A DNA stretch of 64,000 bases from an uncultured Methylococcaceae bacterium (GCA_903928685.1 CAIYRS010000036.1:24588-88587), one strand, 5' to 3'. Shown: positions 1 to 8,267, numbered from the stretch's first letter. The notes: a model not told the origin generated them from the sequence alone. Program-made: numbers and translations.

Positions 1-2
1 AT

Positions 3-518
3 CCGCCACTGGTGTTTACGCCGCCGTGCGCTACTGAGTTGTTGCGGACGGCATCGGTGCCGCAGCTGGATTATAGCTTGCCAGGTCATTACGACATGGA
101 GGCGTCGGCGTTTTATGAAACCGCCAGCCGTTTTACTTGTGCGGAGTTGATCCAGTGCTTGAAGGTGGTTTCGGATAATCAGGAGGCCAATTTGATTTCG
201 CCGGACGTACGTTTGGAGGCTAAGCAGGTGGAGGCTTTGCTTGCCGGGCAGGTGGCTGTAGTCGAGCAATTAGTGGCAAGTTTGCGGCAGTTGGCTAGCC
301 ATTTGCCTGCGGCTACGTTGGCTATTGGGCAATATCCGGCGTGGCTTTCGGCGTATCGTTTTACCGCTGCCGAAAGCCAGCAATTGCAGAAGTTGTTGGC
401 GGGCTTGGCGGTGGTCGGGCAATCGTTGCCAGATGTCGCTGATGGGCAGTTTGCTAATGGCAAGGCTGTGTTGGCGTGGTTGCGGCAACAGCGTGATGCT
501 GGGGAATTTTATTTGTAG
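3..518 (+). CDS. Nucleoside phosphorylase-fold protein, C-terminal part (5' end outside window)
   Basis: The frame is open to the left edge, so this is the last ~171 codons of a longer gene. The segment around residues 28–52 (DMEASAFYETA, then CLKVVSDN) is the classic end of the purine nucleoside phosphorylase/MTA-SAH nucleosidase fold: the Met-Glu contacts the ribose and the later Asp is the catalytic acid (SDN). The ~115 residues after it are helical and rich in Ala, Gln and Leu, longer than in MTAN itself. It is therefore a relative rather than the standard Pfs nucleosidase. Its substrate cannot be told from this fragment. Confidence 0.7.
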   Translation, partial: PPLVFTPPCATELLRTASVPQLDYSLPGHYDMEASAFYETASRFTCAELIQCLKVVSDNQEANLISPDVRLEAKQVEALLAGQVAVVEQLVASLRQLASHLPAATLAIGQYPAWLSAYRFTAAESQQLQKLLAGLAVVGQSLPDVADGQFANGKAVLAWLRQQRDAGEFYL

Positions 519-520
519 GC

Positions 521-540
521 GTCCAAAATATGTTTTGGAC
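521..540. repeat. Short palindrome, GTCCAAAA…TTTTGGAC family
   Basis: An 8-bp perfect inverted repeat around a TATG centre, immediately after the stop of the nucleosidase-like gene. The half-site TCCAAAA/TTTTGGA recurs at 1118–1143, 4810–4835, 4931–4966, 29541–29570 and 35586–35617, always between genes. No long T-run follows, so a terminator role is uncertain. Confidence 0.7.
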
Positions 541-583
541 TCCTGTCTTGGACTCCGGTTTTGGATGTCGAATTGCTAAGTTT

Positions 584-660
584 GTAGGATGGGCTGACGA
601 CAGGAAGCTCATCAAACCAAACACCCCAACGATGGGCTTCCTAGCGTCAGCCCATCCTAC
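584..660. repeat. REP-like inverted repeat (GTAGGATGGGCTGACG…)
   Basis: A 77-bp imperfect palindrome: GTAGGATGGGCTGACG at the left end matches CGTCAGCCCATCCTAC at the right end, with an inner AGGAAGCTCATC/GATGGGCTTCCT pair. Related elements lie at 59454–59532 and 62360–62446. It separates two convergent genes. Confidence 0.75.
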
Positions 661-673
661 TTTGCAAGCTTGG

Positions 674-1036
674 TTAAATAAAAAAGAACGGGTCTTTGGT
701 GACGGCGACGATGCCGATATAAACAAAGCAAGCCATCGCGCCAGCAAAAGCCAGCCAGCGTTTTGTGCCACGGGTACGCATGGTCACTACGCCTAAGCCT
801 ATGTAGAAAACTAGGGCGGTAATTTTGGCGATAATCCAGGAGTATTCGGTGCTTAACCACGCGCCTTGGATTACGAGGGTGATGCCGCTGAGTAATAGTA
901 GGGTGTCGATGATGTGCGGGGCGATTTTGAGGATTTTTAGTTTCAGTAACTCAGGACGGGTTTCTGATAACACCAGCCGACCGACAAAGCTGGAAAGGGA
1001 GATAAGGATAAAGCTAAGGTGCAGAATTTTAATCAT
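674..1036 (-). CDS. SirB2 family integral membrane protein
   Basis: 120 residues, the usual SirB2 length. Four hydrophobic segments (about 5–23, 38–60, 66–86 and 93–113) make it an inner-membrane protein. The opening His-Leu-Ser-Phe, the Gly-Arg pair near residue 20 and the KIAPHIIDTLLLLSG segment are family hallmarks. SirB2 was named for a link to Salmonella invasion-gene expression, but its biochemical role is unknown. It stands alone, convergent with the upstream gene across a REP. Confidence 0.8.
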   Translation of the reverse strand: MIKILHLSFILISLSSFVGRLVLSETRPELLKLKILKIAPHIIDTLLLLSGITLVIQGAWLSTEYSWIIAKITALVFYIGLGVVTMRTRGTKRWLAFAGAMACFVYIGIVAVTKDPFFFI

Positions 1037-1117
1037 GTGTTGCTCTTTTTTTAGGTTACTGAATAGCGGTTGCCGTTAAAGGTAGCAACACGGATTTCCT
1101 TTTGTGTTATGGGTATA

Positions 1118-1143
1118 GGCATCCAAAACGGGTTTTAGATGCC
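1118..1143. repeat. Short palindrome, ATCCAAAAC…GTTTTAGAT variant
   Basis: A 26-bp near-palindrome (GGCATC-C-AAAAC, GG, GTTTT-A-GATGCC) with one mismatched pair. It lies between the SirB2 start and the end of the kinase gene and belongs to the same loose family as the element at 521–540. Confidence 0.6.
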
Positions 1144-1174
1144 AGCAGCAAACCTTACTAAGATTGGCGCGTCT

Positions 1175-2056
1175 TTAGTGTAGTTCAGCTAGTAAAAATT
1201 CCATCATTTGTTGCGATTGCTTGAGGTAACCACCACCAAATAAATTCAGGTGGTTGAGGATGTGGTAGAGATTGTACAGCGTTTTGCGGATAGCGTAACC
1301 GTCGTCGAGCTGCCAAGTGGCGCGGTAGGCGGCGTAAAAGTCTGGGCTAAAGCCGCCGAATAGTTCGGTCATGGCTATATCGGTTTCGCGGTCGCCGTAA
1401 TAGCAGGCGGGATCGAATATCGCGGGTTGTCCGCTGTCGGTTACCGCCCAATTGCCGCCCCATAAATCCCCATGCAATAGTGAGGCTTGCGGTTGGTAGC
1501 TGTTAAAGAAGGTCGATAAGTTTGCCAGCAGTTGCTCGCCTAAGTGTTGTAGTTTGCCGTTATAACCGTTGTCGGCGGCGAGTTGCAGTTGTTTGCCTAG
1601 GCGTTGGTCACGCCAAAAATCGCACCAGTTGGAATAGGCGGGATTGGTCTGTGGCGTGCTGCCGATGGTGTTGTCCCTATGCCAACCGAAATAAGGCTGT
1701 TGTTTTTGATGCAGGGCTGCCAAGCCAGCGCCTAAAAGTGCGGTTGCCGATTTATTGCTGCCGCCGAGTTTAAGGTAGGTTAGGACTAAAAACGCTTGCT
1801 GTCCGGCAATACCGTGAACAATTGGTTTGGGGATGGTTAATTGTTGGCTGGCGGCGAGTTCGTTTAAACCATCGGCCTCGGCGGCAAACATATCAGCAAG
1901 GCTGGCGCGGTTGAGCTTAATAAAATAGCTTTGCCCCGCGCCTTGTAGGAAATAAGCGTTGTTGATGTCGCCGCCAGTAAGCGGCTGGGCGTTGGCGACA
2001 GCAAATGGCTGTCCGGTGGCAGCGGTGATGGAATCTGCAATGGGTTGCCAGTTCAT
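1175..2056 (-). CDS. Fructosamine kinase / ketosamine-3-kinase family protein (YniA-like)
   Basis: 293 residues, matching the bacterial FN3K-like family (protein-kinase-like fold). These enzymes phosphorylate ketosamines on glycated proteins so that the sugar is shed. ATP-lysine is K47 in FIKLN. The catalytic loop HGDLWGGN is at 195–202 (Asp197) and the metal-binding FDPA at 214–217. The downstream YYGDRETDIAMTELFGG block is also conserved. It is monocistronic, and its ATG lies just outside the mscL neighbourhood. Physiological substrates of the bacterial members are poorly defined, so the reaction is inferred from the family. Confidence 0.88.
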   Translation of the reverse strand: MNWQPIADSITAATGQPFAVANAQPLTGGDINNAYFLQGAGQSYFIKLNRASLADMFAAEADGLNELAASQQLTIPKPIVHGIAGQQAFLVLTYLKLGGSNKSATALLGAGLAALHQKQQPYFGWHRDNTIGSTPQTNPAYSNWCDFWRDQRLGKQLQLAADNGYNGKLQHLGEQLLANLSTFFNSYQPQASLLHGDLWGGNWAVTDSGQPAIFDPACYYGDRETDIAMTELFGGFSPDFYAAYRATWQLDDGYAIRKTLYNLYHILNHLNLFGGGYLKQSQQMMEFLLAELH

Positions 2057-2135
2057 AATCTATACCTTTCAGCGCAGAAAATTTAAGCCTAGCCTAAAAA
2101 AGGCGACAAAAACCGCACTTCAATATGGCTAATGC

Positions 2136-2594
2136 CTATTTGTTTTTGAGTAAATCCCGAATCTCCGTGAGGAGTTTAATATCTTCAGGTATCGGTGGCG
2201 CTACTGCCTTTTCCTCTGAAGCGTTCTTGTTTGATATTTCCACAAGCTTATTCATGGGTTTGATAATAACGAAAAATACCACGGCGGAGGTAATAAGAAA
2301 GCTGACTACTGCGCCAATAATACCGCCTATATCGAGTTCAATTAGTTTGTTTACGGTATGAATCACCTCTTGGCCTGCCGCATTTTTTTCCGTCACATCG
2401 ACAAGCTTTTTCATAATCGGAATGGTTAGCTTAGGTTGCGGCCCGCCCCCTGCAAGCGCAAGAAGTGGTTCAACTATACCCTTGGTGAAAGCCGTTACGA
2501 TGCCAGTAAAAGCCGCACCAATAATAACCCCCGTGGATAGGTCGATAACATTTCCTTTAAGGATAAATTTTTTGAACTCAGCTAAAGTTTTCAT
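2136..2594 (-). CDS. mscL: Large-conductance mechanosensitive channel MscL
   Basis: 152 residues. It forms a homopentameric inner-membrane pore that opens under membrane tension and vents solutes on osmotic downshock. The N-terminal helix (MKTLAEFKKFILKGNVIDL) leads into TM1 with the constriction region GVIIGAAFTGIV. TM2 is around residues 91–113. A charged C-terminal helix follows, with the PPIPEDIKLLTEIRDLL bundle segment. The periplasmic loop holds PKLTIP. Complete and normal, in its own transcription unit. Confidence 0.97.
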   Translation of the reverse strand: MKTLAEFKKFILKGNVIDLSTGVIIGAAFTGIVTAFTKGIVEPLLALAGGGPQPKLTIPIMKKLVDVTEKNAAGQEVIHTVNKLIELDIGGIIGAVVSFLITSAVVFFVIIKPMNKLVEISNKNASEEKAVAPPIPEDIKLLTEIRDLLKNK

Positions 2595-2783
2595 GTTTGG
2601 TTCTCTGCGCTAGGGAAATAAATAGTGATGTCGTTATCGCGACAGATTTATTTAAGCAGTTTCACTAACTATAAGGCGAGGTATTTTTTTGTCCGGTTTC
2701 AGCAACTGATCTTGCTGCCATTGCCTGACACCGCAAATTAGCAAAACTATTTTGTTACTGGGTAACGTCTTTATCAAAACGAA

Positions 2784-2815
2784 AAAAGCGGATTCCGTTG
2801 CCAGAATCCGCTTTT
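2784..2815 (-). terminator. Rho-independent terminator of the TauE/SafE gene
   Basis: A 12-bp perfect stem (AAAAGCGGATTC / GAATCCGCTTTT) with an 8-nt loop. It is 35 bp past the stop codon of the minus-strand permease and ends in a T-run on the minus strand. Confidence 0.85.
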
Positions 2816-2849
2816 GGGTTAAGCGATTGCTTGTTTTTAGCTTGTGGTT

Positions 2850-3674
2850 TTAAGCGGTAACAAACTTAACGCCAATCAAAAGCAAAATGGTTGCTAAGGT
2901 AGGGCGTAAAAAGCGTTCTGGGATTTTCGCGCTTAAGTGGCTGCCTATCCAGATGCCTGGTAACGAGCCTGTCAATAAGCTGACCAATAACACCACGTCA
3001 ACGTTACCTAAGCTAAGATGGCCTATGCCCGCAACGGTGGTTAACGGAATGGCGTGTGCCAAGTCGGTGCCGACGATTTTTAAGGTGCTCATTCTAGGGT
3101 AGAGGTACAACAAGGCCACTGTGCCTAAGGCACCAGCACCAACTGATGTCAATGTTACCAATACGCCCAATACTGCGCCGATTAAGATAGTGGCTGGGAT
3201 TTGCATTTTTTTGAAGCGACCGCTGTTATCTTCGGTGCTTTCTTCGTCTTTAATGATGCCGAGTTTTTCTGAGCGGCGGATTAATACGCTACGGACGATT
3301 AAAGAAAGGGCGGTCAATAATAGTGCGATACCTAAAGTAAAAGTGATAGCACCAGTGATTTCTTTGCCGACAGACATTAAATGTTTAATGACGTATAAAG
3401 TGATGCCTGCCATGGGTAAGCTGCCTGATGCCAGCCAGCCGACAATGCGCCAATCAACCGAACCATGTTTACCGTGATGTACCCAAACGCCGCTGGTTTT
3501 GGTGATAGCGGCAAACAATAAATCAGTACCTACCGCGACTGACGGTTTAAAGCCGAACAAAAACACCAATAGCGGTGTCATTAATGAGCCGCCGCCGACG
3601 CCTGTAACGCCAACTAGCAAACCCACTAGAAAACCAGAAACTGTGTAACCAAAGTTAAAAAAACCAAAATCCAT
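2850..3674 (-). CDS. TauE/SafE family permease (putative sulfite/sulfur-anion exporter)
   Basis: 274 residues with about eight hydrophobic segments in two halves. Each half starts with a glycine-rich hydrophobic stretch typical of the family (GLLVGVTGVGGGSLMTPLLV near 18–37, and GAVLGVLVTLTSVGAGALG near 166–185). Members move sulfite, sulfoacetate or related anions. It is divergent from a CysB-type sulfur regulator with 127 bp between starts. That makes a sulfur-anion role and CysB control plausible, but both are inferred from context. A strong terminator follows. Confidence 0.85.
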   Translation of the reverse strand: MDFGFFNFGYTVSGFLVGLLVGVTGVGGGSLMTPLLVFLFGFKPSVAVGTDLLFAAITKTSGVWVHHGKHGSVDWRIVGWLASGSLPMAGITLYVIKHLMSVGKEITGAITFTLGIALLLTALSLIVRSVLIRRSEKLGIIKDEESTEDNSGRFKKMQIPATILIGAVLGVLVTLTSVGAGALGTVALLYLYPRMSTLKIVGTDLAHAIPLTTVAGIGHLSLGNVDVVLLVSLLTGSLPGIWIGSHLSAKIPERFLRPTLATILLLIGVKFVTA

Positions 3675-3730
3675 AAAATCACCGTTCTTTGTAAAATAAA
3701 AATCTGGGGCAACTATAGCAGTGCTTATCT

Positions 3731-3752
3731 ACAACTATTAATGATATGTTGT
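3731..3752. promoter_or_regulatory. Possible LysR/CysB-type binding site between divergent genes
   Basis: ACAAC and GTTGT lie 12 bp apart with A/T-rich sequence between them, in the only gap between the divergent permease and cysB-like genes. The spacing suits a LysR-type dyad. It is a weak match and could be chance. Confidence 0.35.
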
Positions 3753-3801
3753 GCTATCTTTATCTCGTTTAATTATAAGGAAGCGAAAATAGGCGGGAAT
3801 T

Positions 3802-4755
3802 ATGAAGTTACATCAACTGCGTTATGTGCGCGAAGTGGTTAGGCAAAGCATGAATATTTCCCAAGCAGCGGAAATATTGCATACCTCGCAATCTGGGGTG
3901 AGCAAGCAAATCCAATTACTGGAAGAAGAGCTTAACCTGCATATTTTTCAGCGTAGCGGTAAGCGGCTGATGGGCTTGACGGAATCGGGGAAAATTATCG
4001 TCAGCATGGCGGAGCGGGTGCTGCGGGAAGTGGAAAACATTAAATTAGTCAGTGAAGAATTCAGTCAGAAAGAAACGGGCACATTAACGCTGGCAACTAC
4101 ACACACCCAAGCCCGTTACCATTTGCCCGCCATCGTCACCGCTTTTATGCACCGACATCCTGATATTAAGCTGCACATCCATCAAGGTACACCTAGCCAA
4201 GTCGTTGAGCAGGTGGTCAGCGGTGAGGCCGATATTGGCATTGCCACCGAAGTTATTAACACCTATGACAAGTTATTGTGTTTTCCTTGTTATCAATGGA
4301 ACCGCTGTGTCATCGCCCCGCCTTGGCATCCATTATTGACGGATTTGCCGCTAACCTTGGAAAAAATCGCCAAATATCCATTGATAACCTACGACTTCAC
4401 CTTTACTGGCGGGTCTTTGGTGAATAAGGTTTTTAGCCAAGCAGGTTTAGAGCCGAATGTGGTATTGACGGCAATTGATGCTGATGTCATCAAAACCTAT
4501 GTGAATTTAGGCTTAGGCGTTGGCTTGATGGCGAGCATTGCTTACAACGCCGAACGCGATGGCAATCTGGTGATGATGGATGCCAGCCATTTATTTCCGC
4601 CCAGCACTACCTATTTGGGCATACGCCGCGACAGTTATTTACGCGGCTATATGTACGAGTTTATCCAATTGTTAGCGCCGCAATTTGACCGCAAAGCAGT
4701 AACTTTGGCGATGCAGGGTATGGCGATTAACCAATTGTATTTGGGGTTTGTGTAG
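3802..4755 (+). CDS. cysB: CysB-type LysR family transcriptional regulator
   Basis: 317 residues against 324 in E. coli CysB. It has the N-terminal winged HTH (MKLHQLRYVREVV, SQAAEILHTSQSGVSKQI, about 1–60) and a periplasmic-binding-protein-like sensor domain. CysB hallmarks are present: TLATTHTQARYHLP, the CYQWNR segment, the TYDFTFTGGS segment and ATDADVIKTYV-like AIDADVIKTYVNLGLGVGLM. CysB activates cysteine/sulfate assimilation genes in response to N-acetylserine. The adjacent divergent TauE/SafE permease is the natural local target. The C-terminal tail is shorter than in enterobacteria. Confidence 0.9.
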   Translation: MKLHQLRYVREVVRQSMNISQAAEILHTSQSGVSKQIQLLEEELNLHIFQRSGKRLMGLTESGKIIVSMAERVLREVENIKLVSEEFSQKETGTLTLATTHTQARYHLPAIVTAFMHRHPDIKLHIHQGTPSQVVEQVVSGEADIGIATEVINTYDKLLCFPCYQWNRCVIAPPWHPLLTDLPLTLEKIAKYPLITYDFTFTGGSLVNKVFSQAGLEPNVVLTAIDADVIKTYVNLGLGVGLMASIAYNAERDGNLVMMDASHLFPPSTTYLGIRRDSYLRGYMYEFIQLLAPQFDRKAVTLAMQGMAINQLYLGFV

Positions 4756-4809
4756 TTGCAGTTTTGAGCATGATGGACGCTGGCAGATTCTATCTGTTGG
4801 CCTGGTTTT

Positions 4810-4835
4810 GGAGTGAAAAACATGTTTTTCACTCC
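4810..4835. repeat. Perfect 26-bp palindrome (GGAGTGAAAAACA / TGTTTTTCACTCC)
   Basis: Both 13-bp halves are exact reverse complements with no loop. It is 54 bp downstream of cysB and 95 bp before the next copy of the family. Confidence 0.85.
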
Positions 4836-4930
4836 GTTTAGTACCTCGGTTGAAATGGGGTGTAATCCGTCCCATTCAATATAAGTGACAATCAAAGGTT
4901 TTTAATAACGGTAGTTGTTAGTTGGTCCAT

Positions 4931-4966
4931 ATTTAGGAGTCCAAAACATGTTTTGGACTCCTAAAT
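4931..4966. repeat. Perfect 36-bp palindrome (GGAGTCCAAAACATG core)
   Basis: An exact self-complementary element with outer arms ATTTAGGAGTCCAAAACA and centre CATG. It is the longest and most regular member of the palindrome family in this window. It lies in the 294-bp gap between cysB and the convergent hydrolase gene, which holds nothing else recognisable. Confidence 0.9.
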
Positions 4967-5049
4967 AAATGGGTAGTGGCTAAATTTTAAATGATATTTT
5001 TTAGAGTAAAGATTTAGGTTCACGGATGGTTAGAAAAACAGATTTCAGT

Positions 5050-5835
5050 TCAGCAAGCGTTGGTGACAAACTCAATGGCCGCTGCGACTACTCGCTGGTC
5101 AGCAAGAATGCGCTTATGACCCAAGCCCTCGACGCGCAGGTGTCGGGCACCCGGCCAGGCGGCTGTGCTTGCCAAGCTATCTTCGATTGCGATAACAAGG
5201 TCGTCAGTCGAATGGATGAACAATGCTCGCTGATGCAGGTGCGGCGCGTGACGCGGCATCGATATCTCGCTCACGTCGGCGTCAATTGCATCGCACAGCA
5301 ATTTCAGCATCGCTTCTGTACCCTCGGTATCCAGCCCGGCGGTTACCGCAAAGTGACGTGCATAACTTTCATAGTACGCGGGGGCTGAGATCAGCACCGC
5401 ACGTTGCGCTGCCAAACCGGCGTATAGCGCCTCGGTCAGTATCGCCGATCCCATCGAATGTGCAATCACCGAGTGCAGCGGCCCCAAAGCCTCGCCCACC
5501 TCGCACAGTGCGCGTGCCGACTGAGGAATCGACGACTGCTGTCCTGCCGAAGCGCCGTGCGCAGGCAGGTCCATTGCTAGCACGCTGTAACCGGCTTTAA
5601 GCAACGGTGGAGCGAAGGCAGCAAGATCTGAAGCCCGCCCCTCCCAGCCATGCAATAGCATGACCGCCGGGCCAGAGCCCGCACGCTGTAGTGCGACTTC
5701 GCCTTCCTTCGTGGCGATGCGCAGAGTTTCGCCGCCATCGAGTGCTAGTGTCCGGCGCCGTTTCGGTAGCCGGGGGGTCAAAAAAGCGTGTACGACTTGT
5801 TCAGGGCTGGGGTGCGGGGTGGTGAGGACGTTCAT
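5050..5835 (-). CDS. Alpha/beta hydrolase
   Basis: 261 residues with the complete alpha/beta-hydrolase signature. There is an oxyanion LLHGWEG at 60–66, a nucleophile elbow AHSMGS with Ser127, an acid in HSTDDLV (Asp211/212) and His240 in GLGHKR. No signal peptide, so it is cytosolic. Substrate unknown. The coding DNA is clearly richer in G+C than the flanking housekeeping genes, and the next four genes look foreign or damaged. This suggests it arrived with a catabolic cluster. It ends close to a palindrome-rich gap. Confidence 0.85.
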   Translation of the reverse strand: MNVLTTPHPSPEQVVHAFLTPRLPKRRRTLALDGGETLRIATKEGEVALQRAGSGPAVMLLHGWEGRASDLAAFAPPLLKAGYSVLAMDLPAHGASAGQQSSIPQSARALCEVGEALGPLHSVIAHSMGSAILTEALYAGLAAQRAVLISAPAYYESYARHFAVTAGLDTEGTEAMLKLLCDAIDADVSEISMPRHAPHLHQRALFIHSTDDLVIAIEDSLASTAAWPGARHLRVEGLGHKRILADQRVVAAAIEFVTNAC

Positions 5836-5964
5836 TTTGAGACGGATTTATTTAGCATAATTCACCTTAATCATCAGGCAGCTATCGACGCGCAGTTACA
5901 CTAGATGCTGGCGAGAATGAGATATTTCACCACCGCTTTGCACCTGAGCTTTCCGATAAAGGCT

Positions 5965-7161
5965 TTAACCTAAGCCAAAATCCTTCCTTAAACTTGAATC
6001 CACGGCACCGAAGGGCATGAAACGCCGTAAAAAGCTCAACAATGACGCTTGGCCTTTAGGAGGGCGTCGCATTTTCCATTTTCCAAAAGCGGCCTCGGCA
6101 ATCGTATCTGCAACGCCATCGGGGCCGGGAGCTTTACTCAAATTCTTATGAATAGCCTTTGATACTTTCCCGCGTTCCTCGTCATAAGCAGAGATTAATG
6201 AATGATCGATAAGAAGATTCAGCGCTTTTTCGGAAGATAGCGGCGCCAAAGTCGTCGCCGGATTCAGCGGATCGCCAGCATTGAAAGACGCCATGCGTTT
6301 GACAAAACCCTCCAAGAAAGCCTTGCCGCGCTCCTGCCCAACTACGATGATGCGTTTGGAGCCAACACAACACTGACCGTTGTTAAACATGCGACCAAAT
6401 AAGGCGCTATCCAGCGTGGGTTCGAGCGGCGCGTCTTCGAGAACAATTAGTGGATCGCTTCCGCCCATTTCAGCGACGACTTTTTTCAGCGCGCGACCAG
6501 CACGCTCAGCGACAGCCGCACCCGCCCGTTCGCGGCCAGTTACAGTAACGCCACGGACACGAGGGTCGTCGATGATGCGACCGACTTGTTCGATACTGGC
6601 AAATAAATTGGTATAAACCCCGGTCGGCGCGCCAGCCTCTTCGAAAAGCCTAGCCAATGCCAGTGCCGACTGCGGCACATTTTCTGCGTGTTTGAGCAGC
6701 AACACATTGCCAGCCATCAACTGCGGTGCCGCCACCCGCGCAACCTGATAATAAGGAAAGTTCCAGGGTTCTATGCCCAGCAGAACACCTATAGGCTCAA
6801 TCAGCACTTTCGCGTTTGGCGATTCCGCCAAATCTTTGGGAGCCAAATAAGATTTAGCATTTTTGGCATAGTACTGGAGTATCCCAGCCGTAATTTCGAC
6901 TTCTGCGTAAGCTTCGCCGATGAGCTTGCCCATTTCTAATGTCAAATATTGCGCGTACTCTGCTTTTCTTTCCAGCAGAATGGCGGCTGCCTTTGCCATG
7001 ATCTTGGCGCGCTCCTCGATTGAACGATGACGCCAATCGGTTCTAAAGGCGCTATCAGCGTTAGCAATGGCGAGTTCCAAATCTGAATTGGATAGCTCCG
7101 GATAAGAGGCGAGTAATTCGCCAGTTGCCGGATTGATGGATTGATAAGCCATATTTTTCAC
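5965..7161 (-). pseudogene. Aldehyde dehydrogenase truncated and fused to the C-terminus of an SDR oxidoreductase
   Basis: Residues 1–~319 are an aldehyde dehydrogenase of the succinate-semialdehyde type: INPATGELLASYPE, EPWNFPYYQV, general base E231 in EMGGSDP and catalytic Cys265 in NNGQCCVGSKR. From about residue 320 (base ~6204) the sequence switches to a different family: YDEERGKVSKAIHKN, then APGPDGVADTIAEAA, LLSFLRRFMP and SSLRKDFGL are typical of the tail of short-chain dehydrogenases. The ALDH oligomerisation and substrate-binding C-terminus (~150 residues) is missing. A deletion between two neighbouring genes is the simplest cause. The frame is open, but function is unlikely. The true start may be Met4. 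Confidence 0.8.
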
Positions 7162-7250
7162 TCCTGTTTAGTGGATTCCGCCTCGCTCAGAAATACTTAG
7201 CAGCACTGGCAACATGATCTCGGACGGATAACGATGATTGAGAGAATAAA

Positions 7251-7275
7251 TGCCCGGCCCATAATGAACCGGGCA
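7251..7275 (-). terminator. Possible terminator after the tautomerase gene
   Basis: TGCCCGG / CCGGGCA form a 7-bp stem with an 11-nt loop, 12 bp beyond the stop. On the minus strand it is followed by TTTATT. The T-run is short, so the assignment is moderate. Confidence 0.5.
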
Positions 7276-7286
7276 CTGGTTTTTAG

Positions 7287-7874
7287 TTAACCCGTCACGC
7301 CTGGAGCCAAGAAAAAGTGACCCGCCGGGAGTTTTTCTTGATAGGTGTAAGGACTAGCCTTGTTGTCAGCAACCCAGCGTTTTTCAGCTATCGACTCGAA
7401 AGGCGGGGGGATTTCGCCTTGTAGCGTCCAAAGATCAAATGGGGTTTCATCAATCGAAACTTCCCAATCGAAACCTCGCTCTTTAACAAACGGCGCAATC
7501 ACTTCCTCAATGGTTCGCATCCACCATTCTCGTATGATGGGGCCTGGTAATGTTCTTGCTATTTGGTCAATCTTGAAGCGAACAAACTTGTCGTTACGCA
7601 CGCCGCCGACGAAGCAATTGCCTTCAGTCAGCTCTTCAAAAATGACCACGGCATAAAATTTTGGGATTGGAACACCCGCATAAACGTTAGTGATTTTTTC
7701 AGCTAATTCTTGTTTGTCTTCTGCGCTGAACGCACCGGTTGGATGATAGACTTTCCACAAAGGGATGATATTGACTCCAGTAAAATGAAATATTGTTTTA
7801 ATTATCCAAAACTTACTTAGGTTTTTAGTGACTACCGTTGTACTTATATGAATAACCTCGTTGAGAACGGACAT
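7287..7874 (-). CDS. cis-CaaD-like tautomerase superfamily protein with abnormal N-terminus
   Basis: The core from PLWKVYHPTGAFSAEDK through FVGGVRNDKFVRFKIDQIAR matches the cis-3-chloroacrylic acid dehalogenase/putative oxalocrotonate tautomerase family. There the initiator Met is removed and Pro1 is the catalytic residue. Here the Pro codon (7763–7761) is preceded by ATC, not ATG. A TGGAG ribosome-binding-like motif stands 8 nt upstream of that ATC. The only upstream ATG (7874) adds 37 unrelated residues and would bury the Pro. Either the start codon has mutated, leaving a dead or non-catalytic protein, or a rare ATC start is used. An operator-like palindrome lies 61 bp upstream of 7874. 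Confidence 0.7.
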   Translation of the reverse strand: MSVLNEVIHISTTVVTKNLSKFWIIKTIFHFTGVNIIPLWKVYHPTGAFSAEDKQELAEKITNVYAGVPIPKFYAVVIFEELTEGNCFVGGVRNDKFVRFKIDQIARTLPGPIIREWWMRTIEEVIAPFVKERGFDWEVSIDETPFDLWTLQGEIPPPFESIAEKRWVADNKASPYTYQEKLPAGHFFLAPGVTG

Positions 7875-7934
7875 AGATTCTGTGAAGAAATACTGAGTGC
7901 TTTTTGAGGGAAGCCCTCATTACTATCTATTTTT

Positions 7935-7948
7935 GTACCGTTCGGTAA
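7935..7948. promoter_or_regulatory. TetR-type operator candidate (GTACC-GTTC-GGTAA)
   Basis: The inverted repeat TACCG-TT-CGGTA is flanked by T- and A-runs, about 61 bp upstream of the tautomerase ATG. It has the same half-sites and 4-bp spacing as the site at 9921–9936 upstream of the MATE gene. Confidence 0.65.
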
Positions 7949-8123
7949 AAAATAATACAGGCAACTTATACCGCTGTCAATTGAAAGCGTTAAAAATATT
8001 TGTTTTGATTTATTTCGTATCAAAATTATTGATAATAAAGGGATGTTTTTTATTCAGTGACCTGATTTTAGGATGCGCCGATCCACAGAAAGTGGACGAG
8101 GAAGGCGTCTGAGTTCTACTGGC

Positions 8124-8267
8124 TCAGCAAATTTGGGTGCGTAATCTCTGAAGGGCTATCTCGTTTTCAGTTTGATAGCGGTCACGGACGAGCAGATTGA
8201 GATGGGCATTGATGTCGTGATCGGCGGCGATGGATTCGCAGTAGCCGCCGTAGGTAACACCACCAAG
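8124..8267 (-). pseudogene. Remnant of the 3' end of an unidentified gene
   Basis: Within the 595-bp gap between the tautomerase start and the MATE stop, the minus strand holds 47 open codons between two stops. The peptide is protein-like (YGGYCESIAADHDINAHLNL, ending RLRTQIC) but has no start codon. The local G+C is as high as in the damaged catabolic genes around it. Probably the tail of a deleted gene. I do not recognise the family. Confidence 0.4.

Noticed and set aside
7897..8112. 71-codon plus-strand frame
   Set aside because: A/T-rich, crosses the operator candidate, no family resemblance or ribosome site.
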